Below, piece by piece: positions 30,901 through 44,600 of a stretch of 64,000 bases of DNA (position 1 is the stretch's first letter; every line of letters starts with the position of its first letter). Origin of the DNA: Brugia malayi (Eukaryota > Nematoda > Chromadorea > Rhabditida > Onchocercidae); assembly GCF_000002995.4 (NCBI RefSeq), contig NW_025062479.1, positions 24,296,221-24,360,220 of the forward strand. Direction: 5' to 3'. A program made the position numbers and the translations under genes. The notes beneath the pieces were generated by a model. It saw only the letters and a list, made by a program, of their open reading frames with translations, was not told the DNA's origin and did not search any database.

Positions 30901-33900
30901 AAGTGTATATGTATCAAAGCATATCATTTGCATATTCTATAATTTATTTTAAAAAAAAAAATTAAAATTCAAAAACATTTATCTTTTTCTATCTTTATAT
31001 AATCATTTTAATTGTTATTTTATTAATATTATTATTTACTTTTTTTTTTAAAAAAAAAGTAAACTAGTAGTAAAATTTTTTTTAAAAAAAAATAAACAAT
31101 AATTAAGAAAATAAATTTTAAACAAAATCATTTCAACAATTATAGTAACAAATAAAAGTAATTCGTTTAGTTTAAATTTCTTTTCTTTTTTTTTTTTTTT
31201 TTTAGACGAAAAAAAAAAATTTTTTTTTAAATGAAATAAAAATAAATTTAATTAATAGTTCACTTATCAATACTACATTTTGATTATTTGTGAAAACATT
31301 TAAATAGCATTCTCGGCCATAAATCATCGTAACTGTACAATGCATTTTGGTAGAGCGGGCGCAATTGTCCTTATTTGCATTATTTCTTAGCAATTCATCA
31401 TCAATACGAGCTCCTTGGAAAAATGTAATGTAAACAGGTGGTAAACCAAAATGCGCATTTACTTCAGGTAATAATGAATCTAAAATACATTTACTATTAA
31501 TTATATATCAGTACTTGGTTGTATAGTAAGTTAAATAAGTAAAAAGTAAACTTTAGTCATAGTTAAAATATCAAATATTTGAAATGAAAGAAATAAATTT
31601 AAAATTAAAATTTGAAAAAAAAAAACTAAAATTAAAATTAAAACTTTTAAATAGTATTTTTTTTTTTGAAAATAAATAAAAAGTTAATTTACCTTGAATG
31701 AAAAGATTATTTTTCTCATTAATTGGTTGTTTATGACATTTGAAAGCACATGAAGCATAGGTATGTTGTATTATTGAAATTGGATTAAGCGCTGTTAAAA
31801 TCATTTCCGCTCGTTCCGTAAGTCGTTGGATTACTTCGATACTTAGTGGCGTAAGAAAGATCTATTTTAAAAAGTAATTAAATAATTTTAATTTACTAGT
31901 AAATACTTTAATAATAATAAAAAATAATTATAATAGTTAATAGTAATTAATAATTATACAATAACCTACAAATATTATTTTAAATAAACAATAAACATTA
32001 CTTTTTCTAAATAAAATTTTAAATAAACATTACTTAATAAAAATTACTTATCACTAAGTAATACTAATAGTTATTTTGTTGAATATTAACTAAAATAAAT
32101 AATTTGAATTTACTAGTAAATATTTTAATAATAGTAATAATTAACTGTAATAGTGAACAATAATTAATAATTCTATATAACTAAAATATTTGAATAAACA
32201 TTACTTAATGAAAGTTACTTATCATTAAGTAGTACTAATAAGTATTTTAATAAATATTAATTAAAAATATTTTAATTATAAAATTTATAAAATATTAATA
32301 GTAATAGTTAACAATAATCAGTAATAATGCAAATTATTCAACAAAAAGTAATGAAACATTAAAAAAAATAAATATTCTACAAAAATTTGATATAAAAAGT
32401 ATATTTAGTAAAATTCAAAAAAAAAAAAAACATTAAAATTTTTTGCTTATATTTCAATTCAAAAAATTTAATAAATAATATAAACAATGAAAATTATTTA
32501 TTACTAGAAAATATTCTATTAAGTATTTAATTAAAATATTTTAATTAAAAATTTATGAAATATTAATTGTAATAGTTAACAATAATTACAGTAATAATGC
32601 AAGGTATTCAAATTAATTGTAATAAAATATGTAAAAAACTAAAAGTATTCTGCAAAAATTTGATATTTAAATTTTTTTTTTAATTTAACATTTAATTTGA
32701 TAATTTTAATTTGAAAAATTTGATATGAATGTGAGTAAAACTTTAAAAAAAAGAAAAACATTAAAATTATTTGCTTATATTTCAATTCAAAAAATTTAAT
32801 AAATATTTTCAAACAAAAATTAAATTTATCAAAAAGAAAAAACAAGAAAGACAAATGAATGAATGAATGACCTTTGTTATTGAAGAAATATTACCCCAAC
32901 CATAAATAACTTTGGGGTCAATGCCCCAGTTCAAAGGTCGTTGATTATACGATGAACTCATTTGCATATTTTTTCGAGAATGATGCGACATTGATTGTGA
33001 CATTTCTTCTTTTGGTGAATTATTATTCTCCTTACTTTTATTTTCTAATTTTGTATCAATTAAATGTAAATTATTAATACCATTTCGAATCTACAAATAT
33101 TTTCAAATAAATATTACTTAATAAAAAATTACTTATCACAAAGTATTTAAGAAAATATTTTATTAAATATTAATTAATTAATTAATTAATTAATATTTGA
33201 TTAATTATTAATTAATTAATTAATTAGTGAACAAATCTTTGATCATATAAAATATTAATGTTGCAATTAATAATAATTATAAAAAAAATGAAAAATAAAA
33301 ATATTTGAAATGCATTTTGTTTTAATATAAATATTTAAGTTTTTTATTCCACTACTGCTTTTTTTTTCTTTTTAACTCTTAGTTAATTAGATTATATTAT
33401 CAGTAAAAGTATCAAAATAGTGCATTTTTGGATAATTAGATGATATTATCAGTAAAATTATTAAATTAAAAACTTTGACTTTTGCGCTTATCATTATTAT
33501 AATATTATCAAATTTGCTATGCTAATTAATGTGATGGGCGGTAATTTACTAATTTAAATCATATTATCAACAAAATTATTAAATTAGAAAATTTTTTAGA
33601 TAAATTATATTATCAGCAAAATTATTAAAATACAAAAATTTTTAGATAATTAGATTATATTATCAGTAAAATTATTAAATTAAAAGTTTTAACTTTTGCG
33701 CTTATCATTATTATAATATTATCAAATTTGCTATGCTAATTAATGTGAAGGGCGGTAATTTACCAATTTAAATTGATTGGATGCATTTGTCGCAGTGCTA
33801 TTTTTGAACTGTATTTGATATATATTTAAAAAATTATGATAAATATCGAGAAGTGTACCAGAGGCGCACTTAGACTTAGACTTAGTCATTTCTGTATAAG

Positions 33901-35591
33901 CATCCGAACTGCTTGGACAAATTGCTGTCCCTAATTTCTAAAAAAAAAAAAAAAAAAAAATGGAATTTTAAATTTTAATCTAATCAATACCGAAAGAAAC
34001 AAAAGTTAACTTTAAAAAATTCAATTTAATTTAAGAGTGAAACTTTATTACTATGCAAATTAATTCATAGTATTCTAAAATTCAAAGCACTTAATAGTAG
34101 AAAAATTGAGAAGTAATGGAGGGAAAATGAAATTTTTCGTTCATACAAAGTTCAATGACCTTTTGACTTTTTGACCTTATGACCTGATAATGATCATAAA
34201 ACACAGATCAAAGGATAGTCAATGTTTTCATTCATTTTTGTTTGATTAGATTATAAGTAATTTAAGCAAATCAATTTTGATTCATTCTATTTCATTTTTT
34301 TTATAAATATTGTTATCATTGTTATCTCTAATCATTTTAATCATTGTTATCTCTAATCAGTAGTATTGATTAATTTTTATTTATTTATTTTTCATCATAT
34401 TCTACTAAAAATGTTTTAGAACGCTAAAAGTTAAACTTAAGTATTATTATAATTTTATAATTTAATTTAAAATTGAAAAAAAAAATGATAATACCTTATG
34501 TTCGTTGGAAAAATTAATAATGTTTAAATCGTTGTTTTCAAATAACCTTCAAAAAAATGAATGGAAAAGAAATTATGTAAAAATTCAAAATTGAATTGTA
34601 AACAATTGGAACGATTGTAAACAAATTCAAAATTGAACTGTAAATAATTGAAAGAATTGTAAATAAACTCAAAATTGAATTACAAACAATTGGAACGATT
34701 GTTAACAAATTCAAAATTGAACTGTAAATAATTGAAAGAATTGTAAATAAACTCAAAATTGAATTGTAAACAATTGGAACGATTGTAAACAAATTCAAAA
34801 TTGAATTGTAAACAATTGGAACGATTGTAAATAAATTGAATATTGAATTGTGAGCAATTGGAACGATTGTAAATAAATTGAATATTGAATTGTAAGCAAT
34901 TGGAACGATTGTAAATAAATTCAAAATTGAATTGTAAACAATTGAAAGAATTGTAAACAAATTCAAAAATGAATTGTAAATAAACTCAAAATTGAATTAT
35001 AAACAATTGGAACGATTGTAAATAAATTCAAAATTGAATTGTAAACAAATGAAAGTAGTTTTGATAAAAATTTTTAAGCATACTTTGTTGATGGTTGTAT
35101 GATACTTTGACCAAAACCAGGTTGCTTAGGTTCATTATTAATTTGTGATTGTGTAAGTTTTTGCATAAAATCAGCCATAAAAATGCAACCACTGTAAAAA
35201 AAAAAAATTTATAAATATTTTCAAAAAAAAAAAAAAAAAGGAAAAATCAGTTAGAGTAAATCTGATAAAATTAATTGATAAATTTTTTGAATAGTTTACT
35301 AAATGTTTTATCAATGCAAAAAATTAAAATTTAAATAAATTCACAAATTAAGCAATCAAATTTCGTTGCCTAAAATGTTATTAATTTTTCATCCAAAACA
35401 AAATATAAGACATAAATAAATAAAAGTGAATGCAATTTTTTTTATCAAATTTATTTCAGTAAATGAAATTTTTTTTTTATCAATTAAATCAATAAATGAA
35501 ATTTCTTTATCAAATTATTCCAGTAAATGAAATTAAATAAGTGAAAAAATTATCAAAATGATTTTTGAAATATATATGTGAAGATTTTGTT

Positions 35592-35625
<34 letters not shown>

Positions 35626-38600
35626 TACTATTAATCAAACTTTTCAGATCATCGATGATCTAATTTGTAACTTTTCAGATCATCGATGATACCATTTATC
35701 AAATGATTAGCTAATTTGTAACTTTTCAGATCATCGATGATCTAATTTGTAACTTTTCAGATCATCGATGATACCATTTATCAAATGATTAGCTAATTTG
35801 TAACTTTTCAGATCATCGATGATACCATTTATCAAATGATTAGCTAATTGGTAACTTTTCAGATCATCGATGATACCATTTATCAAATGATTAGCTAATT
35901 TGTAACTTTTCAGATCATCGATGATACCATTTATCAAATGATTAGCTAATTTGTAACTTTTCAGATCATCGATGATACCATTTATCAAACATATATCTAA
36001 TCACCAAACATACTGATAACGAATTATTGTATTATTCATACAACGAATAATTAATTAATAAATCATCAATCAACTTTTTTTTTTCTTTTTTGATTAATTT
36101 TAAATTTGCATATATAAAATTATTACAAATAGATTAGTCATATTTTTAAAATTAAAAACGAAAAACTTTTTATTCTTACCTTAAATCATCTTCGCCAAAA
36201 AATGCAAAACTTCCATAACAGCCACATTTAGTTTCATTTAGCCATAAAAAATATAATCTAAAAGATTACACAAATATTTCAAACAAATTTTATTTTTTTT
36301 TTTTTTTTTACTAAAATAAAAACAGAAAACAAAAAAAAAAAGTTAATAAAATGCAATGTAAAGTTAGGAAGCATAGCAAATTTTAATTATAATTAAATTT
36401 TAATTGTAATTAAAAAAAAAAACAAAAAAACAAAAACAAATTTCGCAACTTGTTTATAAGTATTATAATTTTTCTGCTAGTTAAACAAATAAAAATTTTT
36501 TTTTCTAGACATTAATCAAGAAGAATTAGTAAATTTTGATGAAAAAATTTTTTTTAAAAAAAAATAACTAACAAAGATTAAAGATTAAAGATTAAAGATC
36601 AATTAAAAGTGAAAAAAAAAAGAAATGAAAAAATTATTTTCAGCATTTTTGTATTTTATCAAAATTTGAAATTTTAATTTTTTTTTTCATTTCATTTAAA
36701 TTCAAATTTAATTAATATTAGATTAAATTGTTTAAACCAAAACCGTTTCGTATATTCATCATGCATTTTTAGAAATTTTTTTCGTTCATTTATAAGATAT
36801 AAATTTTTAGATGCAAATGGTAATCGAATTTCAAATTCGATATCTTGAAAATGAATTGATCCACATTCAAGCCATTTGTTATCATTATCATTGTACAATG
36901 AGTATTTGATAAATTGTTTAATATCTAACTGAAAGAAAAAAAAAAAACGATTAATTTTTTAAAAAATTATAAAAATTTCATTAAGAAAATAAAAATTATA
37001 TAACAAATATTTTGATTACTGATTAAAATTTGATTATTTTTTAATGATAAAATAAATATTTATCACTTGAAAGAAAAAAAAAAGATTAATTTTTTAAAAA
37101 TTATAAAATTTTTATGTCTATGAAAAAAGATTTAAATGACAAATATTTCGATTATTAATTAAAATTATCAAAACGTTTTTAAAAAATTATAAAAATTTTT
37201 ATGTTTATGAAAAAAGAAATAAGAATTATACAACAAATATTTTGATTACTGATTAAAATTTGATAATTTTTAATGATAAAATAAATATTTATCACTTGAA
37301 AGCAAAGAAGCGATTATTTTATTTATCACTTAAAAGAAAAAACGATTAATTTTTTACAAAATTACAAAAATTTTATACTTAGGAAAAAAAGAAAAAAAAA
37401 ATTGTATAACAAATATTTCGATTACTGATTAAAATTTGATAATTTTTAATGATAAAATAGATATTTATCACCTGAAGTATACCAAATAAAAAGCTGGCGC
37501 AAAAGGATAACTCATGACAGTTACAGGTACATATGCGCCACGGTTCCATTGATATGCATATCATTGCCAAATCTTCCATTATGATAATATTAATCAAATC
37601 AATGCTAGCACGAAATAAAATATATTTTAACTAAAAAAAATTAATTAATTAATTAATTATTTTTTTCCTTTATTTTTATTATATTTTTGCAATTTTATTA
37701 AAATAATTCAAATGAAAATTTGAAAAAATTTTTATTAAAATTATATTTTCAATTTATATTACTAAATTTTATTTCAAAAATAATAATTTTAATTTGCTCT
37801 TATTAATATTTATTTTAAATTTAAAATGTCCTTATAAAATTCATTTTATAAAGTTATAATATTTAATATCGATAACATTTAGAATTTACAATAGGCATTG
37901 AAATAAATTTCAAAATTAATTATTAATCAATTTATATGAAATCATTTGATCATAAAATTCGATCTCTTTAAGCATTTCCATGCTTAAATGTAAGCAACAA
38001 ATAAATTTATTTAAAATTTTCAAAATTTAAATATCTAAAATTTAAAATTTAATATATATATATAAAAAAAGGCGGAAAAAAACTGAACATTTTTAGCTCG
38101 TTCGCAATTTTGGGCGCGATTTTCCAAATCAACCAATTGAAGATTTGAAATTGGACAAGTGCGCACATCATTCATATGTTGACAAATATCATACCTAAAA
38201 TTGAAAACAACAACAACAAAAAAAAAAAGCACTTTAAATTAAATTGATTAACAGTAATTTTTTAATGATAGTGCGAGAGATCATATAGGAAAAAAAAAAG
38301 ATTAATTAGTTAATTAACTAATTAATTAGCTCTTTGGAAATTTTGTAGTGTGTAAACATTTTGTATGAAAATAATAAAAAAGAATTTAAAATATTTTTTA
38401 TTTCAAAAAATTATTAATAGATTAAAATTAATATTTAACAATGGTTTAATATGATTAATTTATTTATTTTTTAAATAGTTTAATTGATATTCATTTTAAT
38501 TTATTGAGATATTTTTCAAGATTTCATATTTGTTATAAAATTTAGCTCAAATATTTTAGTATTTCGATTACCTTTTATAATATTTTTTTTATAATATCAA

Positions 38601-41600
38601 TAAATATTATATCAGTAAAATATTTTATAACATTAATAAATAAGAAATTATTATTTAACTAATTTCTTAAATTTCAGGAATAAAATTAAATGTATGGTAA
38701 TAATATTATAATCTTAAAAATAAATGACAAATTATTATTCAGTTGATTTTGTGAATTTCAAGAATAAAATTAAATTTATAATATTAAATCAGTAAATTTG
38801 TAATGATATTATAATATTGGAAATAAATAACAAATTATTATTTAACTGGTATTTTAAATTTTAGGAATAAAATTAAATTTATCATAATAATAAATCTTTA
38901 AATCTGTAATAATATTATAATATCAGAAATAAATAACTAAATATTATTCAACTGGTATTTTAAATTTCATGAATAAAATTAAATTTATAAAATCTGTAAT
39001 AATATTATAATATCAGAAATAAATAACTAAATATTATTTAACTGATTTTATTTTAAATAAAAAATTTTTTAATATTATAATATTAAAATAAAAAAAAATT
39101 ATTAACTGATTTTGTAAATTTAAAGAATAAAATTAAATCTATAATAATATTAGAAATAAATAACAAATTATTATTCAATTGATGTTTTAAATTTTATGAA
39201 CAAAACATAATGTATAATAATAATATTGCAATGTTAACAATGAATTAAATAACAAACTATTATTCAACGAATATCGCAAAAATTTCAAGAATTAAATTTT
39301 TTTTTTGCATAAATTTAAATCTATTTCTAATATTATAATAATGGAAATAGCAATTCGATGAAATTTTATTTTTAAATTTAAAAAAAAAAAAACTTTTTTA
39401 AAAGTTTATCATTAAAATTAAATAAAAAAATTTATTTAAAAAGTTTTTGTGACTTTTAAAAAAATTCTATCGTAAATTTCTTTAAAATTTTATTTTAATT
39501 TATTTTTTATTAGAAAAAAAAATGAATTCAAATGGAATAATATGAGAAAAAATAAAATTAATAAATGAAATATAAAAATTAATAAAAAATTAACATTTGT
39601 GGAATTAAAAGTTCTTCGTCAATTGCTGTAATTAATAGCAAAAAACTTTCCAACATTTGTGCAATACAAACTAACTGCAATACAACAAAATATTTTTAAT
39701 TTTAAAATTTAAAAATATAATTTAAAAAAATTTTATTTATTTAAATATTGAAAATTTATGCTGTAAAGGTAAGCTTTTGAAATAGAATATAAAATATTTT
39801 TGTTTATTATAATTTAATTTATCATTTTGTAATTACTGAGTTTTTATGTTAACAGAAAAAATTAAAAATTTTGATTTTGAATTTGTTAAATTAAAAAGAA
39901 GATTAAAAATGAATTAATAGAATTGATTATTCAAAAAAAATTTCACATTTTTAAAATTGATAATTAAATTGAAATTAATTATCATTTTTTTTTTACAAGC
40001 ATTTGTTTATTACAATTTAAATTATCATTTCTCAGTTACAAAAGTTATTAAATTAAAACAGAATTTAAGAATGAATTAATTGAATTTATCATTTTAAAAA
40101 ATTTTCACATTTAAAAATTAATAATTAAATTGAAATTAATTATTAATTTTTTTACAAATATTTTTGTTTCTTATAATTTAAGTTATCATTTCTCAATTAC
40201 TGATTTTTTATTTGTTAAGTTATCACAAAAGCTTATTAAATTAAAACGAAATTTGAGAATGAATTAATTGAATTTATTATTCTAAACAACAATTTTTACA
40301 TTTGAAAAATTAAAAATGAATTAATTGAATTTATCGCTTTAAAAATTTTACACTTAAAAATTGATAATTAAATAATTAATAATTATAGTTTAAATTATCA
40401 TTTCTTAATTACTAATTTCTTATTTCTTAGACACAAAAGTTACTAAATTAAAACGAAATTTAAAAATGAATTAATTGAATATATCATTTTAAACAATTTT
40501 TACATTTAAAAATTAATAATTAAAATTGAAATTAATTACTTGTTTATAATTTGAGATTCAATTACTTAATATTTACTTGTATTGGATCAATTTTAGTTAC
40601 AATTTGACCTATAATTATTTCCCATCCACATGCATATTCAACAGCACCAGCATCCCATGGAATATTTAATTCAGATGAAAATGCATTCATCCGTATGGCA
40701 ATTTGATCAATCGATAAATGACCATCTTGAACATTCCTGATTGATTCAGATTTCCGGAAAAATATTTGCAATCCAGAAATAAAAATCTAAAAAGTTTTTT
40801 TTTTTTTATTTAAAAAAGTTATTAAAATTTCATTTTTTGTGATAAAATAATAGAATGGTAAAACCAAAAAGCTTTGATATTTTCGGTGCAATTTAATAAA
40901 AAGTAATAAATTTAAAATTAATTAAAAAAAAAAAAACTAATAAAATGATAAATTCAATAATTATTGATATTTTCTATGCAATTTAATAAAAAGTTTATAT
41001 AATTTAAAAATAATTTATTAATGGAATATAATTTTAATAAAATATTTTAAGCAATTGAAATTTTTAAAATTTTTTTTTCAATTAAAAAATATAAAACTTA
41101 GCAAAAATTTTGTTTTTTTTTTTACAAATAAATCCATTCAGAAATTAATATAAATATTAAAAAGAAACTAAAATTCCTTTTTTTTTTTTTTTTTTTTAAA
41201 AAAATATTTTATGAATTAAAATTACTAACCTGAAATCGTAAATCACGAATTTTTCGTACTATTTCTACAACCATAATGTTAATTTTCATTGTTGGACAAA
41301 TATCTAAATTGTAAAAAAAAAATTAAATTAAATATTGAAATTTAAAATAAAAAAAGATGAGGGAAAATTAGTAAATTAGTAAAATTAAAAAGTATTAAAT
41401 ATTGAATTAAAAATAAAAAACGATGGGGAAAAATTAGTAAAATTACTAAAATTACACTAAATTAAATTAAATATTGAAATTAAAAAAAAAAAAAAAAAAC
41501 GACGAAGAAAGATTTGTAAATTAGTAAAATTACTAAAAATAAAAAATATTAAATATTGAAATGAAAATGAAAACTTTTTTACAAAAATTACAAAATTGTT

Positions 41601-44600
41601 TTTTTTTTTTTAAAAAAAAAAACAAAAGAATTACCCGGATTTTTACCCGTTGTTTTAATTGTATGAATAAGACAATGCCCATGAGCATCCTGAAATTGAA
41701 TACTTAATTTCAAATCCAATGGTCGATATTTTTCAATTTCGTGTTTTACGTGTCCGTAAAGTCTTCGGGAAAGTAATGCATGCGCATCATAAGAATCCAT
41801 ATCTGATTGTTGCTGTAATTAAATTCAAATTTATAATAAATTATTTATTAATTAAATAACAATTCATTACTTATTTACCAAATAATAGAAATTGAAAAAT
41901 TAAAAATTAATTTAAAATGATATTAATTTTTTTCCAATTTACCATATTTATTCCATCAATTAAAGTTTTTTTCTTCTTGTTTTTCAAAATATATTATATC
42001 ACTTAATTTTAGTTTAATTTTTTAAAGTGATATTATTAATTACTTAATTTGAAAATATGAAAATAAAGTTTATTTCAAAAAAAAAAATATTAATTAATTA
42101 AATTTACAATAATTTAAAATATGAAAATAAAATTTATTTCAGGAAAAAAAAAAAAAACTTTGTTAAACTTAACCTGACTATATGAACCAAAGTAATCGTT
42201 GATGTAATTTTTGACAATCCATAAAGCAAAACCGGAAACGAATATTTCCGGTGGTTGAATTATAATCTTAAATGATTTTTTTTTTAACACTTTCACATAT
42301 TTTAAAATTATAAAATGACATTAAAATATTTAAATTTTATGATTATGTTTATAGTGTTTACTTTAATTTGTGCAGAATCAGGTTCTAACTCAAACGGATG
42401 TGCCGGATATTGTTGATTTGCAATTGGTTTAATCCGTAACGGTAAATCACTTTTATACGGAAGATATATGGGATGCCACGTATAATTATAAGTGAATGTA
42501 ATTTGCTGTGTACGTAAAAAATCTAACCAATTCTAAAAATTAAAAAAAAAAAAAAAATTAAAATTTATTTTGAAAATTTTTCAAAAAAAAAAAAAAAAAT
42601 TTGAATAGAAGAATAAAGTAGAATTTTTTTTTTTCCTGAAAAAAAAAGTATATAATTTTTTAGATTGTATTTTAATTTTTTTTCAAATTATTTTGATTAT
42701 TTTTTTAAATTTTAAATTACATTTACTTAATATAAAGTTTAATTTATTTTCCTGAAAAAAGAAAATTTGTGTTGTATAAATGACAAAAAAAAAAAAAGAA
42801 ATATAATCTAAATTATTCTAAAAAATATCGCTGGTAGAATTTTAAAGGAAATATTTTAAAAAATTTTCACTGTTTAAAATATATTATTTAAAATAATTAA
42901 ATTGAGTTATAAATTACAAGAACGAATAATTTTCAAATAATAATAATAATAATAAAATTTTGTTATTAGAAAATTTATTTAATGATAATGTCGAAATAAT
43001 TAAATTGAGCTATAAGATTGAATAACTTCTAAATAATAATAATAATAATATTAAAATTTTGTAAAATTAAGTTATAACTTAGAAAAAATAAATTTCTAAT
43101 AGTAATAATATTTTTTTATTATTTACTAAATAATAATTATTTCTAAATAATATCTAAATAATTTCTTAATAATAATAATATAATAATAATAATAATAATA
43201 ATAATATTGTTTCATAAAATTAAGTTATAACTTGGAAAACGAATAATTTCCAACTAATAATAATAAAATTTTGTAATTAGAAATTTCATTAAATAATATT
43301 TTAAAAGATATTTAAAAATAATTGATACAATAATACTATTTGAAATAATTAAATTAATAATAATAGAATTTTAAAGTAAGCATTTTAAAAAGATTTTTAA
43401 AAATAATTCATCCAATGCTATTGTCTCAAAATAATTAAAATATTAATATATTTTTTCCAGTAAATATTTAAAATTTTTAAATAATTAGAAAAATTTATTA
43501 AATGATATTTTAAAAGATATTTAAAAATAATTCATACAATAATATTATTTAAAATACTTAAATTAATAATAATAAAATTTCGTGTAAAATTTTTAAAAAG
43601 ATATTCAAAAATAATTTGAACCAATGCTATTGTTTCTATAAATTAATTAAATTAAATTATAAATTATGAAAGCAAATAATTCCTAAAACAATAAATAACA
43701 AAAAATTTGTAATTAAAAAATACTTAAATTAATAATAATAAAATTTCCAGTAAATATTTTAAAAGTTATTCAAAAATAATTCATCCAATGCTATTGTTTC
43801 AAAATAATTAAATTATTAATAATAAAATTTCCAGTAAATATTTCAAAAGATATTCAAAAATAATTCATGCATTCAAAATAATTAAATTAAATTATAAATT
43901 ATGAAAACAAATAATTCCTAAAACAATAAATAACAACAAATTTGTAATTAAAAAAATACTTAAATTAATAATAATAAAATTTCCAGTAAATATTTTAAAA
44001 GTTATTCAAAAATAATTCATGCATTCAAAATAATTAAATTAAATTATAAATTATGAAAACAAATAATTCCTAAAACAATAAATAACAACAAATTTGTAAT
44101 TAAAAAAAAAATTTTGATAAATAATTTACCGTATCAAAATCAAAATTTGTTGTTGATATTTTGATAAAATGAAATGAATTATCATAAAGTGTATGTACTA
44201 CTGATGATAAGGTACTTCGTTGTGGTATGTGAAATTTAATTGCAACCGATTCACTTGCAACCATTTCCGTATTACAATGACAAATTTGGGGACAGAAATC
44301 AGTTTTGTTGAAATTGCAACTGATTGTAAATTGTTTTGCAAAAAGTGCAATCAAGAAATTACTTGATGGATTGCTAAATTATTTATTAAAATTAAATTTT
44401 AATTTTTAAATTTGTTAATTTTGAAAATAATTGAAAAAAAAAAATGAAACAAATAGGAAATTGTTTTTAAAGTAAGTTATAGTATTTTGAAAGATTTAAA
44501 AAATAGAATTTAATTTCCAAAATGCTAAAATTAGAATATTTATTAAGCTAATGTGCATAAGCTTAAATGCTAAATATATTCTAACTAATATTTGTTGATT

